DNA of 64,000 bases, from assembly GCF_042242105.1 (NCBI RefSeq), contig NC_092016.1, forward strand, positions 27,718,501 to 27,782,500. Reading direction: 5' to 3'. This stretch comes from Pempheris klunzingeri (taxonomy: Eukaryota > Chordata > Actinopteri > Acropomatiformes > Pempheridae). Position 1 is the first letter of the stretch. Every line of letters begins with the position of its first letter. The notes beneath the pieces are model-generated. The model did not search any database and was not told the DNA's origin. It worked only from the letters and a program-made list of their open reading frames with translations. Of the stretch, positions 1 to 16,194 are shown piece by piece. A program made the translations under genes and the position numbers.

Positions 1-3000
1 TATACCACAGCCTTAGACGGACTGTTTCTGTGTATTTTGGGGAAACATGCTCTCTGTGAGTCATTGTGCTGCTACAGTCTTCTCCAGCTAGCAGGATCAG
101 CTGTAGTCTAGTAGCTGATAAACCAACAGTCTTCAGCTGTAAGGATTGTCAGGATAATAATAGGGAGACCTCAGAAGCTATAGGACATTGAAGCAAACTC
201 TCTAGCTGATCAATACTCAGCCATAGTAGCCATTCTTGATCCAAACATCTTGATAGCGTTGCTCAGTGACCAACGTCAGCGTACTGGACACAGACTGCCA
301 TCTACATCTGCTGGACCTGCAGCGACTTTAGTTCAGCAATTAACAAAAAATGGAAGAAATGAATAACTTGCACAGTCTGGAGAACAAGCTGGAGTCTTTC
401 TCTTACTAACTCTATCTACTTCCTAGTGAGCTCTAATATATGAGGGATAAGCTGATGCATCACTTTTTCTCATGATACAAACCCCCTGATCGGCACAAAA
501 TCACATTGCCACCACTTTTTAGTGAACACTGCATTACATTTTGACTACATTTTCACATAATAACTATTATGTTAATTTAAATGGCTTTCAGCTAATATAA
601 TAGTGTAAAAGTACAACCTCATACCCTTCTAACCAAGCATCATTTGAACCATTTACTTTAGCTTTGACTTTACCAGAGGACAGTGTCACTGGTATCCTAA
701 TACACTTTTAGTGTTTAATGTTACTGCTTTCTCTAACGTTGATCACTGTCACTTTGTTATGCTGACTGTGCATGTAGCTCAGTGTCCCTGTGTACATGTT
801 GGGTCTTACAAGTGTATAAATTATGCAGAGTTACATTTTGGTTGTGATCCCAATCTCAGCCGGTGAAAAGGGCAGAAAATACATCAGACTTAAGACACAG
901 TTTATGTAACGATAACGTTAGTTAAGGCTAACTGGTTTACGTTAATGCTACATCACCAGTTTCTCTGTCTGTTTAGCTAATGTTAAGGTAATCTAAATAG
1001 TTGATGTCAATGTTACAGTTAGCACCATGACCTTTTGTAATTTCAGTTAACTTTAGTTAACTCTAACATTAACGTTAACACTAGTTATATCTACCTACAG
1101 TAGAGACCTAACTTTAAGACAGAGGGAAAAATAAGTCAGCCTGCCTACCTAACGTTACTTCTCTCAATTCAAGTGACTACATTTGAAAATGTTTTACTGA
1201 AAATAGTGATAGAAATAATATACTTACGTGTTTGACGCTGGTCAGTTATCCAGCATTACTTTTCTCTTCTGTCATTTAACCACCACGTCCAACCATTAAC
1301 AATTAAAAAGAATTTAAAAAGAAATCTGCCTTCCCTTTAAATCTCCCCACAGAAACCTTTGGCATGGATCCTGTACAGAGTTATCTAAAGGAAACCCTGG
1401 GACCACAGAATAAAAGAAAACTCAAACGTAGTAAGTCCTGATAGAACCACTATATGGATATTCCTCAACATGAAATGAATCTAAATCATCTAGAAAACTT
1501 CTGCTTCCTTTGACCAGAAAAAATATATTATCTATATTCATTAGATCACACAGCAAGAAATACAAATGTTAATATAATAATACTTAACTCTACAGTTGCA
1601 TAGGAATGTTTGTGAAAAGAAGTTTCACATTATTCAGGATATATTTCTGGGGATGAGGGGACATCCTTCTTTACTGTGGGAGTGATCACACTGTTATGGT
1701 ACATAAAAATCTGGAACAGAGACTAAATACAGTTTGAGTAATTGACTTCATTACTGTCAGGTTTTACAGTGGAGCTCGGAAACCTGCGACATTTTTCCTC
1801 AAGTATATTGAAAAGTGACCAAAACATGAAGCTTGAAGTGAATTCTGTGTAGATTTTCCTCTGTGAAGCTGTTCCAGGAAACTGTCCTTTCTTCCATGAT
1901 TGTTTACTTTATGAGAGCTAAGATCCAGAAACTTTCTGTACAACTTCTTATTCCTGACACTTCAATCCCACAAGCTTATGTAACACAGCAGCAACATCCG
2001 CACTGAAGTGTATTTTTAGACTTTAGGAGTTAAAAAAATATACAGAGAATCAAGCAAAGGAAAGCAGGGACCTTGTAGAGCACTTGCTGTCAAGCTCCCG
2101 TGGGACATCATGTGTCTGACTCGATGCTGGGAGCAAGATGTAGAGGTCAAAGGTTAGTTCTCACAGGAAACAGAAGGAAGTGGTGTTTGTGTTCACATAC
2201 TGCAACTCAGCTTTTACAACAACAATGGCCCAAATTGTGTGTACACCAGTCAAATTAAGTTTTAACAAATGTGGATTTTACAGGTCAGCTTTGAGACATC
2301 TTCAGTGGTCTAAAGACTTGTGTCTCACAGGAAAGAGCGTCAACAGGCAGTATTACTACAAGACTGGGTAGCGCTTATGGTAATATGGTACACAAAGTTG
2401 AGTACTGACAACTTCTAATGCTGCTACTGCTTCCTAAGGAATGAGTGAGAAATAAATCAGGGATGACAGTTAGTGATATGTTAATAAGTTGTTCCTGAAC
2501 AGCAAAGACTATATAGTCTATAATCTCTGAACCCCATCAGGTGGCCCGCAGGCCAGACACCTGTCATAGCATGTGAAATAAAGAGAACAACGTAACAAAC
2601 TAAGAACTCACTGTTCTAGATTTATTTTGGCCTAATTTCACACCATACACTTAACCTACAGCGCCATTGCAAGACCATGACCTATCACATAATGATGCGC
2701 TCTGCTTAGCTAATGTGAGTTACAGATGATCAGTTGCTTTCCTAAACGAAGAACATGGCCTGCACAAAAAAACACTAAGTTGACACCAAGAAAACCGTTT
2801 AAACAGTTTAAGTTTGACTGGGCTGATGAGATTAGTTTTATTTTACAGGACTGCGTCGATGCTAAACTGACATGCTTGATATTCACGCTGACTGTAGCTG
2901 TCTGCAAATCAGAGAATCTAAAGCTGTCACACTGATTGGTGAGTGAACATCCAATTATTTTGGTCCATTTGTAAATCTTATTGTTGTATGATAACAATTA

Positions 3001-3025
3001 CAACAATAAGACTAATAGTTTAATT
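1..3025. other. AT-rich noncoding stretch
   Basis: No convincing gene apart from the exon-like segment listed separately. The short open frames have no recognisable domain. Around 900-1160 the motif TTAACGTTA and close variants recur, giving a locally repetitive, AT-rich texture. I see no transposon termini. Confidence 0.4.
1353..1430 (+). other. Unidentified exon-like segment with an ATG
   Basis: A pyrimidine-rich stretch ending in CCCCACAG precedes this segment and a strong GTAAGT donor follows it at 1431. An ATG at 1364 opens 22 codons (MDPVQSYLKETLGPQNKRKL, then KR) and leaves phase 1 at the donor. I do not recognise the peptide and cannot find a convincing partner exon in the window. 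It could be the first coding exon of a gene whose remainder is on the far side of a large intron, part of a pseudogene, or chance. Confidence 0.28.
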
Positions 3026-4133
3026 TGTAAAGCACTTTTCATTCTTTTTCAACCCCCATAGCACATTAGGTATACTGGCAAAATGTACAAACTTTCAATT
3101 GTGTTCAATGAACAACTCAAACAAGTACAATTTGAATAGCTCAACACAACTAATATTACAAGTGGTTTCTCACACAATATGTCACTTTTAATGACTTGGA
3201 AGCACAGTTCACAGTTGAAAGCTAAAGGAACACTGGCTGCACTACCTGGACGTGGCAGAAAGAGGAAGCTATCAACAGCTGCCACCAGATTTCTGAGGAG
3301 GCAGGAGGCCAAAAACCTTTGAGCGACTGCAAAGATCTGCAGTAAGACTTGGTGGCAGCAGGCACTGAGGTTTCAGTTTCTACAGTAATAGCTCCAATAT
3401 GCTTGAAACCATATAAATAAGCCACAGACATTTTGGGATTCCTTTCTGTGGAACGTTGAAACAAAAGTAAAGTTCCAGTGGTTTGTCAGCGGTATGTCTG
3501 GAGGAGGAAGAATGAGGCATGAAAAGAACACCAAGCCTACAGTGAACTATGGCGGCAGCTCTGTGATGCTCTAGTGCTGCTTTGCTTCTTCTGGCACTGG
3601 AAACCTGCAGCGTTTGGAGGTCACGATGGATTCAAGTCAAGAAAATGTCAGCCCATCTGTGAGGAAGCTGAAGCTTGGGTGTCATCGGACCTTCCAACAG
3701 GACAATGATCCGAAGCAAACCTCCAAGTCCACCAAGGCTTTGCTTCAGAAAAAGTCCTGGAAGATACTAGAGTGGCCGTCACAGTCACCTGACTTGAATC
3801 CCACAGAAAATCTCTGATGGGATTTGAAGAAGGCGATTACAGTATGCCCAAGAATATTTGAGACCTAGAGACTTTTTTTGTCTGACTATGCATCACATTT
3901 GCAGCAGGTCATAACAGCAAAAGGTGCTCTACTAAGTACTAAAGATGCTTGTCAAGGGGTTGAATAATTTAGAGACTGCAGTAGTCATTAAAAGTGGCAG
4001 ATTGTGTTGAATGTGGAGAAACAACCTGTAATATTAGTTGTGTTGAGCTATTTCAATTGTTCTTGGTTTGAGTTGAACACAGCTTAAGTGTGTACATTTT
4101 GCACTGGGGGTTGAATCATTTTGAGTGCACCTG
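3026..4133 (+). mobile_element. Tc1/mariner element, decayed (copy A)
   Basis: Inverted arms of about 200 bp bound the element: AACACAACTAATATTACAAG near 3145 is mirrored by CTTGTAATATTAGTTGTGTT-type sequence near 4030, and the right end closes with GAGTGCACCTG next to TA. Between them lie plus-strand transposase pieces. An N-terminal piece around 3215-3320 encodes ALPGRGRKRKLSTAATRFLR. A catalytic piece at 3614-3830 encodes QQDNDPKQTSKS and SQSPDLNPTENL, matching the second D and the D34E region of Tc1 transposases. Stops and deletions make it inactive. It is the same family as the 21267-22572 copy. Confidence 0.88.
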
Positions 4134-4135
4134 TA

Positions 4136-5140
4136 TGTCCCACTGGCTGCTGTGTATAAATCTGCATTACTCCTCAAGCATATTGTAACCACCATGTCTT
4201 CCATAGTGTTTTAATTAAACGGTTAGTTTATTTTGTTGTGTGATCCTCATCACAGGATTTGATAATCCCAGGCCTAAACCATTTTACCACCACCACTAGT
4301 ACTGCTACTTGAACCCTGGATGTTTTGGCCCTTGACTTGATATTCTTGACATAATTTGGCCCTTGGGGAAAAGTAATTGGGGACGCCTGTAGTAGATAAT
4401 GATCAGTTACTAAAGAGCAGACTGGGAAATGCTATATTAATTAATCATTATGTAATAATTAGTGCATCATCATACTGACCACTGTCTTCCTGAGTGGTTG
4501 TTGATGAATCAGAAACAAGATTTACCAAATTAATGATTAGTTACGCTTTTTGCACACTCCCATACAAAGTGATACATCATCACTAGTTGCCAAGTAGTGC
4601 CTCATTCCTCCATCATCAAGTGGTACATTACGCTGAGTAGTTACTAAGTAATCTCATATTATTTCACAGTTAGCCTGCTGATATCTTCAAATGTGTTGAC
4701 TACTTTTACTACTTTGCCAGTATTCTTCTGTATGTAAGGTCAATAGACATACCATAATCCTTCGGAGGTAAAAGGTATTGGCTTTCTATTGACCATGCAA
4801 TTTTGTCTTCCCATGTCAAAACTGACCCAGCCTGGTTTGACTGTTTATAAAGCATGTTGTCATAAACCTTTTTAGGCAACTTCCTTCTAACCCATTTTCA
4901 TAATTTTAAACTATACACATTTCATGGTATGTAGACCTCATTTACATTTAATTATATCTATTATTATATATTTAAGTATGGTATGCACTGGTTTAGTAGG
5001 TAACCCACAACAGAAGAACAAATCATTCAAAAATGGACACTTATTTTGTTACACAAAAATGCAATGCATTGCCTTTTTTAAGAATGATAATAAGTATTGC
5101 ATGAAAATTGTGCAATACCTTGTGAAGGTTGTCAACTTCC
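4136..5140. other. Noncoding stretch
   Basis: AT-rich, with no domain-bearing frame and no clear repeat terminus. The 101-aa frame at 4924-5229 has no recognisable motif and runs antisense into the piggyBac-like relic. Confidence 0.35.
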
Positions 5141-5146
5141 CCTTGA

Positions 5147-5990
5147 TTATGGTTGCAGCCCAGGATGATCCCTGTGAAAAGTGCTCTTTAGAAGCACATT
5201 TGTTCTCTTTTTGCGACCATAGGACATAAGAGCACTTGTCTCAGTGAAAGAACACATAAAATCTAAATCAAACCCGGTCTCTTCCCACCAGCAGTCCAGT
5301 CTTACTGGTCCCACCATGGTCAGCTTTTTCTTCAGCAACTCTTTGTCCTTTTGACATTCCTCTTCAGGCTTTCCATCAGCAGGTTTACCAGTCTATATTT
5401 GAATGTTTCAGGCATAGTTTACTTACTGATTGAAGGCAAAGGACCAAGTCCTCATTCACAGTGGCGTTAGTGCTAAGATTATACATCAGTGGCAGGGGAC
5501 AACCACTTGGTTTTTTTTGTTTGTCTCATTCAGACTGTGCTGGTCTTGTGTTCCAATCATTAAACTGAAAGACTCATGAGATAACGAAATATCATTGAGC
5601 CAGACTGGGGATGCCAGAAACGAGCCATAGCTTCTTCACTAGAAGGTGTGTGCCAGCAAGAATCAACAGACCTGGTTATGTCTGTAAGTCTATCCTGTCC
5701 ACTTGTTGGCTTACACACCTTGCCCCCCCCCCGGTTTGTCATGTCCAGCACTGTCTTTTCAAATGCCTCTAGCTGAAATAGCTCAAAAAATGACTTTATG
5801 GCATCAATATAAGACACTGCATACTTTTGTCTTCTGCCACTGTGAGGGATGAAAGACCAGAGACAATTTCCATCCTATGGCTGGAAACCATCATTCATCT
5901 GAGGAGATTCCTCTTCCTCATCAGTAGATTCCTCTTCATCATCAGTGGAAGCATGATCCTGATAACGTTCAGTGTTTTGCTCTACTGCTA
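5147..5990 (-). pseudogene. piggyBac-like transposase relic
   Basis: The minus strand carries broken frames that follow the order of a piggyBac-type (PGBD) transposase. An acidic N-terminal segment lies near 5890-5960. A frame at 5817-5560 begins MSYIDAIKSFFELFQLEAFE. A frame at 5338-5147 contains LLKKKLTMVGPVR followed by CSFTETSALMSYGRKKRTNV. The LxKKLTMVGTVR and FTxTxALVSYxPKK patterns are what I recall from the central part of piggyBac transposases. Frameshifts and stops separate the pieces. The family call is by recall; terminal repeats and TTAA sites were not located. Confidence 0.5.
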
Positions 5991-8390
5991 ACACGTGGGA
6001 AAACTCTCAAAAGTAAATAAAGAGTAAATGAAGAGCAGACTCCTGTTCTGTTCCACAATTAGATTAACTTGCTACTTTCCAAATTCACAATGGAAGGACA
6101 TCTTGTTTGTTCATTGTTTATTCCATTGTTTGCATTTATCACTTAAGGCAAACAATTAAGTTTGGTAAAGAGGCGCGTGTTGATGCTGTGGAGTTGCTGA
6201 AGGCTTATATTGCAACCCAGTCTCATGGAAGTTCATGAAATAGTCATGAAAGGTTAATCTATGAATTTGTGTCTGAGCACGAATTTCAAACCGATGTATT
6301 TCTATGGAATTATCTGTTTATATCACACCTTTTCTTCTGTCAGTAGGACCTGGAAGCACGTACGCTGTGCTGTTATCTCTCATTTTATATCTGTTTTTTA
6401 ACTGTAACCGCTACATTACTCAACATTTAACCACCAGATTTGATCCTTATCCTCCCTGTATTTTATCAGTCCACATCGGTCCCCTGCTGGTCAACAACAT
6501 GTGTTTAGTAAGTCAACAATTTGAGCGGTTTATGCTATGACCATCCATTTTAATTGATTTTTCCTGTGATACTGAAAAACCATGCTTTTTGTCAGTTTTC
6601 GATAGCAAAAGCAGCTCGACTGTTTCTATGGAGCTCCATTTTGCTCCGTTTTGCCTCACTGGCAGCACTTTCCTGTTAACTATTAACTAATAATAACTAT
6701 CTATTTTCTTGTGCTTTTATTATCTTTTACGTGCAATTTAATTTTTCTGTGTTCATTGTGTTTTATGTCCCTGTAAAATGATTTGAATTGCCTCGAGTCT
6801 GAGAGGTGCTATACAAATACACTTACCTTGCCTTAAACATCTCACAAAAAACCCGACAACAATACGGCAGACCACCATTTGGAATTATTTCCTACTGGAC
6901 TCAAAAACAAGCAAACATTTTTTCTGTTTTTTCACAGTGGAAGCATAATATATAAATTATAAAATGTGAAATTTATAGGATTTTGTTAAGACCAGAAGCA
7001 CACCCAAGAAGATGGACCAAAATGTAAACAGATGATAAAAAGGTGCAGGAGGAGAGTACAGGTGGAAACGATCAGGGCGGGCAGATCACAGGAGTGGGAA
7101 ACACACAAGGGCAGAAGGTCAAGGAGCCTGAAACGAGAGGGAAGAGTTGAACGACACAATAAAACAGGAAATACACTCCACAGTCCAGCTGAACTCAATA
7201 AGTCGGCTTTGTGTGTGCGTTGTCTGTTCCATGTGGGGACAGGTTTTGATGAAATCAGGTTTACAGTAGGGGTGGGACAAAAACGCAATACAATATATCA
7301 CCACCCTTAAAGTGTTTTGTTTAATTGTTTAATTTAACATAGAATATTTTCAGTGATATAAGCCGTAACACTTTCCCAGAACATTATGTCTTTTCCATCA
7401 CAATAAACAAAGTGATGGAAATGACATTTTGTCACCTTTGAAAACAATCTAATGCTACATTAGCATGCTAATGTCTGCGTATTAATTAAACACAAAATAC
7501 ACATTATAAAATGTTATTGCTCTTATTATTTCTATCTTTAAAGGATATACGAGCTGTTTGGAAATGACAACCAATAAATATATCTTCAATTTACCAAAAA
7601 TATGACCTTGATGTTTTCTAATGTTAGTTCCCTCCATGGAGCAGCTTCGTCCTGCAGCCATGTGCTCTCCTGTCACATGACTACTGCTGTGATCACCAAG
7701 GGTACAACCCTTCAAAAAACTCCCACAACTTACAGTTTGCACAGCGTGATGGGAATGACAGTGACCCCAAGGGACAGGTGTTCTTTTTATGAAAAAATAC
7801 ATAAAACACTAATGTATCTTACAACACATGATACATTTCATTAAAATTGGCATGTAAGTGTCATTTGTATATAAAATTAATGTTAGGTCAATGTTAAATA
7901 AAAAAGATTAGCAGGGTTGACTGTCCAAAATGTGAGGACAAAGGATATACAGCAAGGACCACACATGTAACAGAAATAATGACTAGACCAGTCATTATTT
8001 CTTGGCATATACATTGACTTATTTTGTGTGTGTTCATTTTGGTGTTAAGTGAGTGCCACAAAGAGAAAAGATAAGAAATGTGTTTTTGTTCTTCTTATTT
8101 CTGCTAGGGACATAAACATGAAGATAGTTGAAGAATCACCAGTGTATAACACATGAAGGAGACCCAGCACAGCACCGGGTCACATGTTTGTTCATTCATC
8201 ACCATACATACACACTGTTCACTGCTGCTGGCCACCAGCTGTTTGTCCAAATGAACGCTGTATTTCCCAATGATCTAAAATGCATTCCACATATAACAGC
8301 ACCAATGTTTTTGACAGAACCTCGCCAGGTTTATGGTCCACACCCCCACGCGATCATGAGTGGAGCTCTGAGCGATAACTAAGCATGGTG
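5991..8390. other. Intergenic stretch with repeat-like segments
   Basis: No gene recognised. A segment ending near 6830 (CCTCGAGTCTGAGAGGTGCTATACAAAT) resembles the 3' tail of fish non-LTR elements. The stretch 6975-7300 (ACAGGTGGAAACGATCAGGGCGG type) resembles LTR sequence of fish Gypsy elements, but I found no paired terminus. The rest is AT-rich. Confidence 0.35.
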
Positions 8391-8607
8391 ACAGTGACTG
8401 ACTCCGCTCTCTGCTGACACCGTGCGGCCTTCCGCTGCCATTACACCCAGCGCACTGTAAACAACACTACGTCACTTCCGCTTTCAGGTTGACAGCAAAA
8501 CAACAGAAGCAGGAGCGACAAAAACACACACACACACACACGCGCGCGCCCACACACACACACACACACACACGCAGGGAGCGCTTCAGGGCTGCTTCTC
8601 TAACAAA
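8391..8607 (+). promoter_or_regulatory. tmem263: Candidate tmem263 promoter / 5'UTR
   Basis: Local rise in GC and CpG relative to the AT-rich flanks, ending at the tmem263 start codon in the context AACAAAATG. The stretch includes a long CA/CG alternating tract. The transcription start cannot be read from sequence alone. Confidence 0.45.
8524..8573. repeat. (CA)n-(CG)n-(CA)n alternating purine-pyrimidine tract
   Basis: About 50 bp of uninterrupted or nearly uninterrupted alternation, with a CGCGCGCG core between two CA runs. It ends about 35 bp before the tmem263 ATG, so it probably lies in the 5'UTR or core promoter. Confidence 0.9.
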
Positions 8608-11302
<2,695 letters not shown>

Positions 11303-11312
11303 GGGACAGTGG

Positions 11313-11315
<3 letters not shown>

Positions 11316-11370
<55 letters not shown>
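11316..11370. repeat. (TG)n microsatellite followed by (GA)4
   Basis: About 27 TG units starting 14 bases after the tmem263 stop codon, so within its 3'UTR. Confidence 0.95.
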
Positions 11371-11379
<9 letters not shown>

Positions 11380-13017
11380 TCCTAACAAGAGCAAAATACC
11401 TCGAAAGCTTGGAAAGGGTTATCATCACAGTTCTTTAGATTAAAGCAGTGTATTTACTCATGCAGCTACAAAGATACAAATGCAGCTAGATATAATTCAC
11501 TGTCAGTGGAAGTTTGCAACACAAGGAAGAAGGGCCATCAATGGTGCAGAGGTGCAACATACATGGGGAGTTTAGAAACGTTTAACTTTATGTAAATGTC
11601 CTATAATCAATGGTAACAATATGATAAATTGCCACAGAAAATGAATATTCTCTGAGAACAATTACCCAATCAGAGAATTGTACCAACTTCAGACGAAGTC
11701 CCAATGATACCCTTTTGTTTTTGAATCTGATATTCCCTCTTCCCCCATGAAATTAGGATGTGATAGGAATTCATAGCCTGGTCTACATCATTCTGAGTCT
11801 GAAGTCATTTTGAGTTTCACTAAGCCGGCTTTAGCCAGCATGCAATTAGCAGAAGTTAAGAGGTTCTACAGAGAATTGAAAATTCAGTAATATGGAAAAT
11901 ATATGTTTTAATGAAGAAAATGTTGATGATTTGATCTGGAAATACTGTCAGCAATAATTCGACAAGGTGCTCTGATGTGGAAAGAAATAGGAATATTTTC
12001 CCGCAAAATAAGACTTCCCTCCTCGGGGAACTTTTTCCCGTTTTTCCATATCATGGCACCTCAGAGGACATTATCACTGTTGTAACATGGACAAAGAAAC
12101 AAAAGGGACGTTGTGATCAGTTACTGAACAGAGATATTTGAAGCTGTCATTGCTTGGCTGGGCCAATAAGCTTCATAACTAGTCTAGTCCTCCTGCCTTG
12201 AGTCAAATATTTAGCACTGCCAAGGAGCAACAGTCCTTTTACTCTGGCTAGATACAGTCAGCAGGAGACGTGTTGTTAACATTGCAAAGTAACTCGTTGC
12301 CAACACAATGGTGTGGAATAAATATGCAGTGCCAAGCAAGTATTTAGTTATTGGTATGGATGCATGTAGCCGTTCAGAAAGAACTTTAAACTGGACAAGA
12401 GCTATTTACAACCACCATGCAGTCTTGGGTATTAATTTGGTCCAGGACCAACTTAAAATTGGGGAACGCAGTTCAGAGATGTGGAACCAGGCTCACACAT
12501 TTCTGCAGGGTTTGTAATGCAGTATAGGTGTAGATCTGGGCGCGGATTGTAGGACATTTTCCCGCCAATGTTAGGATTCTGCTCCACTATCCCTACCAGT
12601 GTTTTAATGAGGTAACACTTGACCTTTGCTGATTATAATATAAGATGTATATGTACATTTCAGGAGTAAGCTGTTAGCTAATCTGTGAATCACTGCTCAG
12701 TCATGTCGGTTTAACATCAACCAATGTTGTTATTGTGACTGAAAAAGGTGAAAGATGGAGGATATCATATCCTATTTCAAAGAAGACCCACAGTGTGAGA
12801 CATAGCATCTGTGATAAGAAGGTTTAGTATTTAAAGATGAGCATTCTTCTTGTAAGCCTTATGTTTAGAAAACAAACACCATCACTCCTCCTCCCTTTGC
12901 TCATGTATGGATAAGCAGTTCTTATTATATGGATCATTATGACATAAACATGATTTGCATTCGAGTCATATTTTTGTCATTAAAAACCTGGTAGCAACTC
13001 ATCCAGCACAGAGTCAC

Positions 13018-13049
13018 GGTGGAGGCAGGTGGAGGCAGGTGGAGGCAGG
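13018..13049. repeat. Minisatellite, 10-bp unit x3
   Basis: Three perfect copies of GGTGGAGGCA. Confidence 0.85.
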
Positions 13050-14660
13050 GCTGCAGCTGACCTCTGAAATGACTGGCTATATGTCAATTGATTGAGTTTT
13101 GGATTGGTTTAAAGGCGAGTAAGACAGGTTGAAGCTGAACTTTTCTGCATAATTTGTGAGTTGTGTAGTCAAATCAACAAAGTTAAAAGAGTGGACAGAG
13201 CCTCAGAATTGCAGGAGACGTTTGAAACCGAGCAGGTTTATACTACACAATATTTTTGTATGTTAAAATGGTGACTGGATCAGATGAAGCAACTGTAGAG
13301 TCATACATTATAGCTGTGAATTTACTTCACGTTGATTCCTAACCAATCGCTGTTTTATGACGCACAGGGCGCATCTTTCAAGAACAAGAATGTAAACAAA
13401 CAATGTTGTCTGAAGTGATGTGTATCATGCTCCCTTTCTCCAAACTTCCACCTCACAGCACCAACAAATCCATTCCTCTTTCAGATAGGGCTAGAATTTT
13501 TGTGTCACTGTCTGATTTGCAATATATAGGCTGTTTCCAGCAGCTAGTGTGTTTTTACTGTATGTTTACATTTAGTATTGAGATTATGTACCTTTACTTG
13601 ATATTATTTCCACTGATGTATGTGTACATGCATGTCTTAGCCATTGTCTTTGCTGCCAACCTATAGATTAACTGGAGCCCGTATCGTAGCTCCTACGTGT
13701 ATCTGTTCTTACATGCAGAACACAAATTTTGGTAGAGCACCATTTCACAAATGGTACTGGGGGATAAGTTTGTCACAGTTTTGTCACAGTGGAATTTGTG
13801 GTTGTTAGTTAAGAATGATTGTGAGGTTTTTGTCAGCCATGACACAGTCAGCAGAAGAAGCTTTTATTTGGCCAAGCTGCCCAAATAGAATCAGTGATTT
13901 TGTATTTTCCCATTATCCTAAATGTGCCCGGCAAAACAGCAATAACATGGTAGCAGCATGTAAATGTACAGATCAAAGAGACCCGTATTTGACTGTCAGT
14001 ATGGGATCATGACTCTAGGAAACTTTCAGTGAGTGAGATTTTTCTGAAAACATTTGGAGATTATTAGGAAATGACATGCCAATAAAATATTATGTCAGAG
14101 CGAAAAGAGCTACAAAGTGAGCAAGTATTGATATTATATTCATTTGGTGGCCACGAACAACACCTGGAACACGATAGAATGCTGATGTTACTCTTTGTTT
14201 GCTGGTTGAAATGTCACAGCTGGATGTAAAACAGCTGCTAAATGGTCTGTTACATGAGGATAAACTTTTTACAGTAGTATACATCTAGAAGACTATCCTG
14301 TCCCTTAGATTGTGGTAGTATTAAAACCAAACTCTGTTTGCATTTGTGTGAATTTTGTGTGAACTGGACTGTTGAAGTGAACCCACATTTTTATAAGTAA
14401 GAAAATAAGTCATTCTACATTGTGGCATGCTTTAGAATGGTGTTTCTCACATATAATAGGCTTTCTCCTGTCTCTCCCTCTTTCATGTTACATAACCTGG
14501 ATTTCTTCTCTGTCTCCCTCACCCTCTCTGGCTCTTCCTGGGTTAAGATGCCTCTATGACGATTTTCAGACCAAGCAATTTTGTGTATTATAGATTTATT
14601 TTTGCAAATGGGATGAGTCTGTATTCTGTTAAATAAAAGCTGGTGTTTTCTGTCATGTCT

Positions 14661-15552
14661 TCAGTTTTATTCATATAGTCCAGTATCACAAAACTTGCCT
14701 CATAGGGCTTTACAATCTTACACTTTTTCCTCTTTCTCTTGCAGTGTTGATTCTGGAGGAGCTCCCAGATTTGTAGCCTCTAACTGTAGTTAGGAGCACA
14801 CTGGTTTCTTTAGATTCATTTAGGTTATCTTAGCCTGGCTTGTAGCCGGTAACTAGCCTTAGCAGTCCAGACCAACTCTGCTGATGAAGGATGGTAGTGT
14901 GGGCGTCGGGGCACTCATTAACAGGAATGTTATTTCCTCTTAGGCAGCAATTATGCTGCAACCTGAGCTTCTCTGGACACCTTTACACTGATTCCTTCTA
15001 CTTACCACTCATAGCATGCTTTACTGTGGTTGCAGGTAGGCTAGATGATATATTGGTAATAATATATATATTACCAATTATATTGGTAAGAAGAAGATCT
15101 TCTTCTACCATAACACCTGCAGAACTACGTCATACTGGCACAGGTTACCCACAAGGCACCTTCCTTAAAGGGGAAGGTCCTCTAGTAACTACAGTGGCCA
15201 CAAGATGAGTCCATAGACTGTTTAGATAGGAAGTGTAGATGAAGGAAATGGGCATAGCCTCTCTGAGAACCATTTTCAAAATTGCCATCTTGGTTTTACG
15301 GTTGGTTAGCCTGCCATAAAACCTAACCAATCGGAAACAGTGATTGCTTAGTCACAAGGTAGTCACTCATTTATCCTGTATTTTATTCTGAATAGGACCA
15401 GAATTTACTAAATGAACATCATGCTCTCTTGTTGAAGACTTGAAACTAGCTGTTGAGGGCACATACTCTTTACTCTTTACATCCTCTTTATGGAAAGCGT
15501 CTTGAGATAACGCTGTTGTGAATTGGCACTATATAAATAGAGATTGATTGAT
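14661..15552. mobile_element. L2-like retroposon tails, two opposed fragments
   Basis: At about 14665-14735 the sequence TTTTATTCATATAGTCCAGTATCACAAAACTTGCCTCATAGGGCTTTACAATCTTA-type, seen here in minus sense, matches the fish L2-family 3' tail. At 15487-15552 the plus-sense tail appears (AAGCGTCTTGAGATAACGCT, then a TATATAAATAGAGATTGATTGA end). The sequence between is not recognised. It contains a short inverted repeat, TTGGTAATA...TATTACCAA, at about 15052-15082. Confidence 0.5.
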
Positions 15553-15672
15553 ACTCATTAGAAAAATGTTACTGAGGTAAGAAATCAAGTGAGACTTCTT
15601 TCTTTGTCTCCCTCTCCTTACTCTCTCACTTACACAGTGGGTTCATTTTTCAGACCCAGAAGCAACATCCAC

Positions 15673-16152
15673 TACAGATGTGACGTTCGCGAACGAGTCG
15701 AGTCTTTGAATGGCTCTTTAAAGTGAACGATGAGAACCGATTCGCAGTTGCGAGCCGTTCTTATATGCAAATTGCCTGCGCTGCCTTCATGTGTCACCTG
15801 TGTGCCCCACGAGTCTGAGCTGTCCACACTGCCTTCACCTGAACGACTAATGACATCGAGTTTGAGTCGTCCACAGCACGCTGCATTCACGTGAACGCAG
15901 CTACAGATGCGCAGCATCAGGGGAGGAGATATTAGTGAGCGCCGCCCGACTGGACTGAAGAGATTCACATTCAGGGAGCAGGAGATATTAACGACCGAAG
16001 AAAAGTTATTTGTTATTGTTTCCATTGTTCGGATGTGGATTCGAGTCAAGGAGCTGAGTTCCTGTTTGTAAAGTAGTTCAGGTGAACACACACCAGGTAG
16101 TTTAGTACAATTATGCATTCACATTTGTATCATGTCCTAATTTCTATTCTAG

Positions 16153-16194
<42 letters not shown>

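Larger units (their letters stand above)
11303..14660 (+). other. tmem263: tmem263 3' flank / possible long 3'UTR
   Basis: No coding signal. A canonical AATAAA at 14632-14637 is a candidate polyadenylation signal, which would make a 3.3-kb 3'UTR; an ATTAAA at about 11439 could serve a short form. Choosing between them needs transcript data. Confidence 0.35.

Noticed and set aside
11316-11370. Possible telomeric or centromeric satellite
   Set aside because: Simple dinucleotide microsatellite; no satellite monomer seen in the window.
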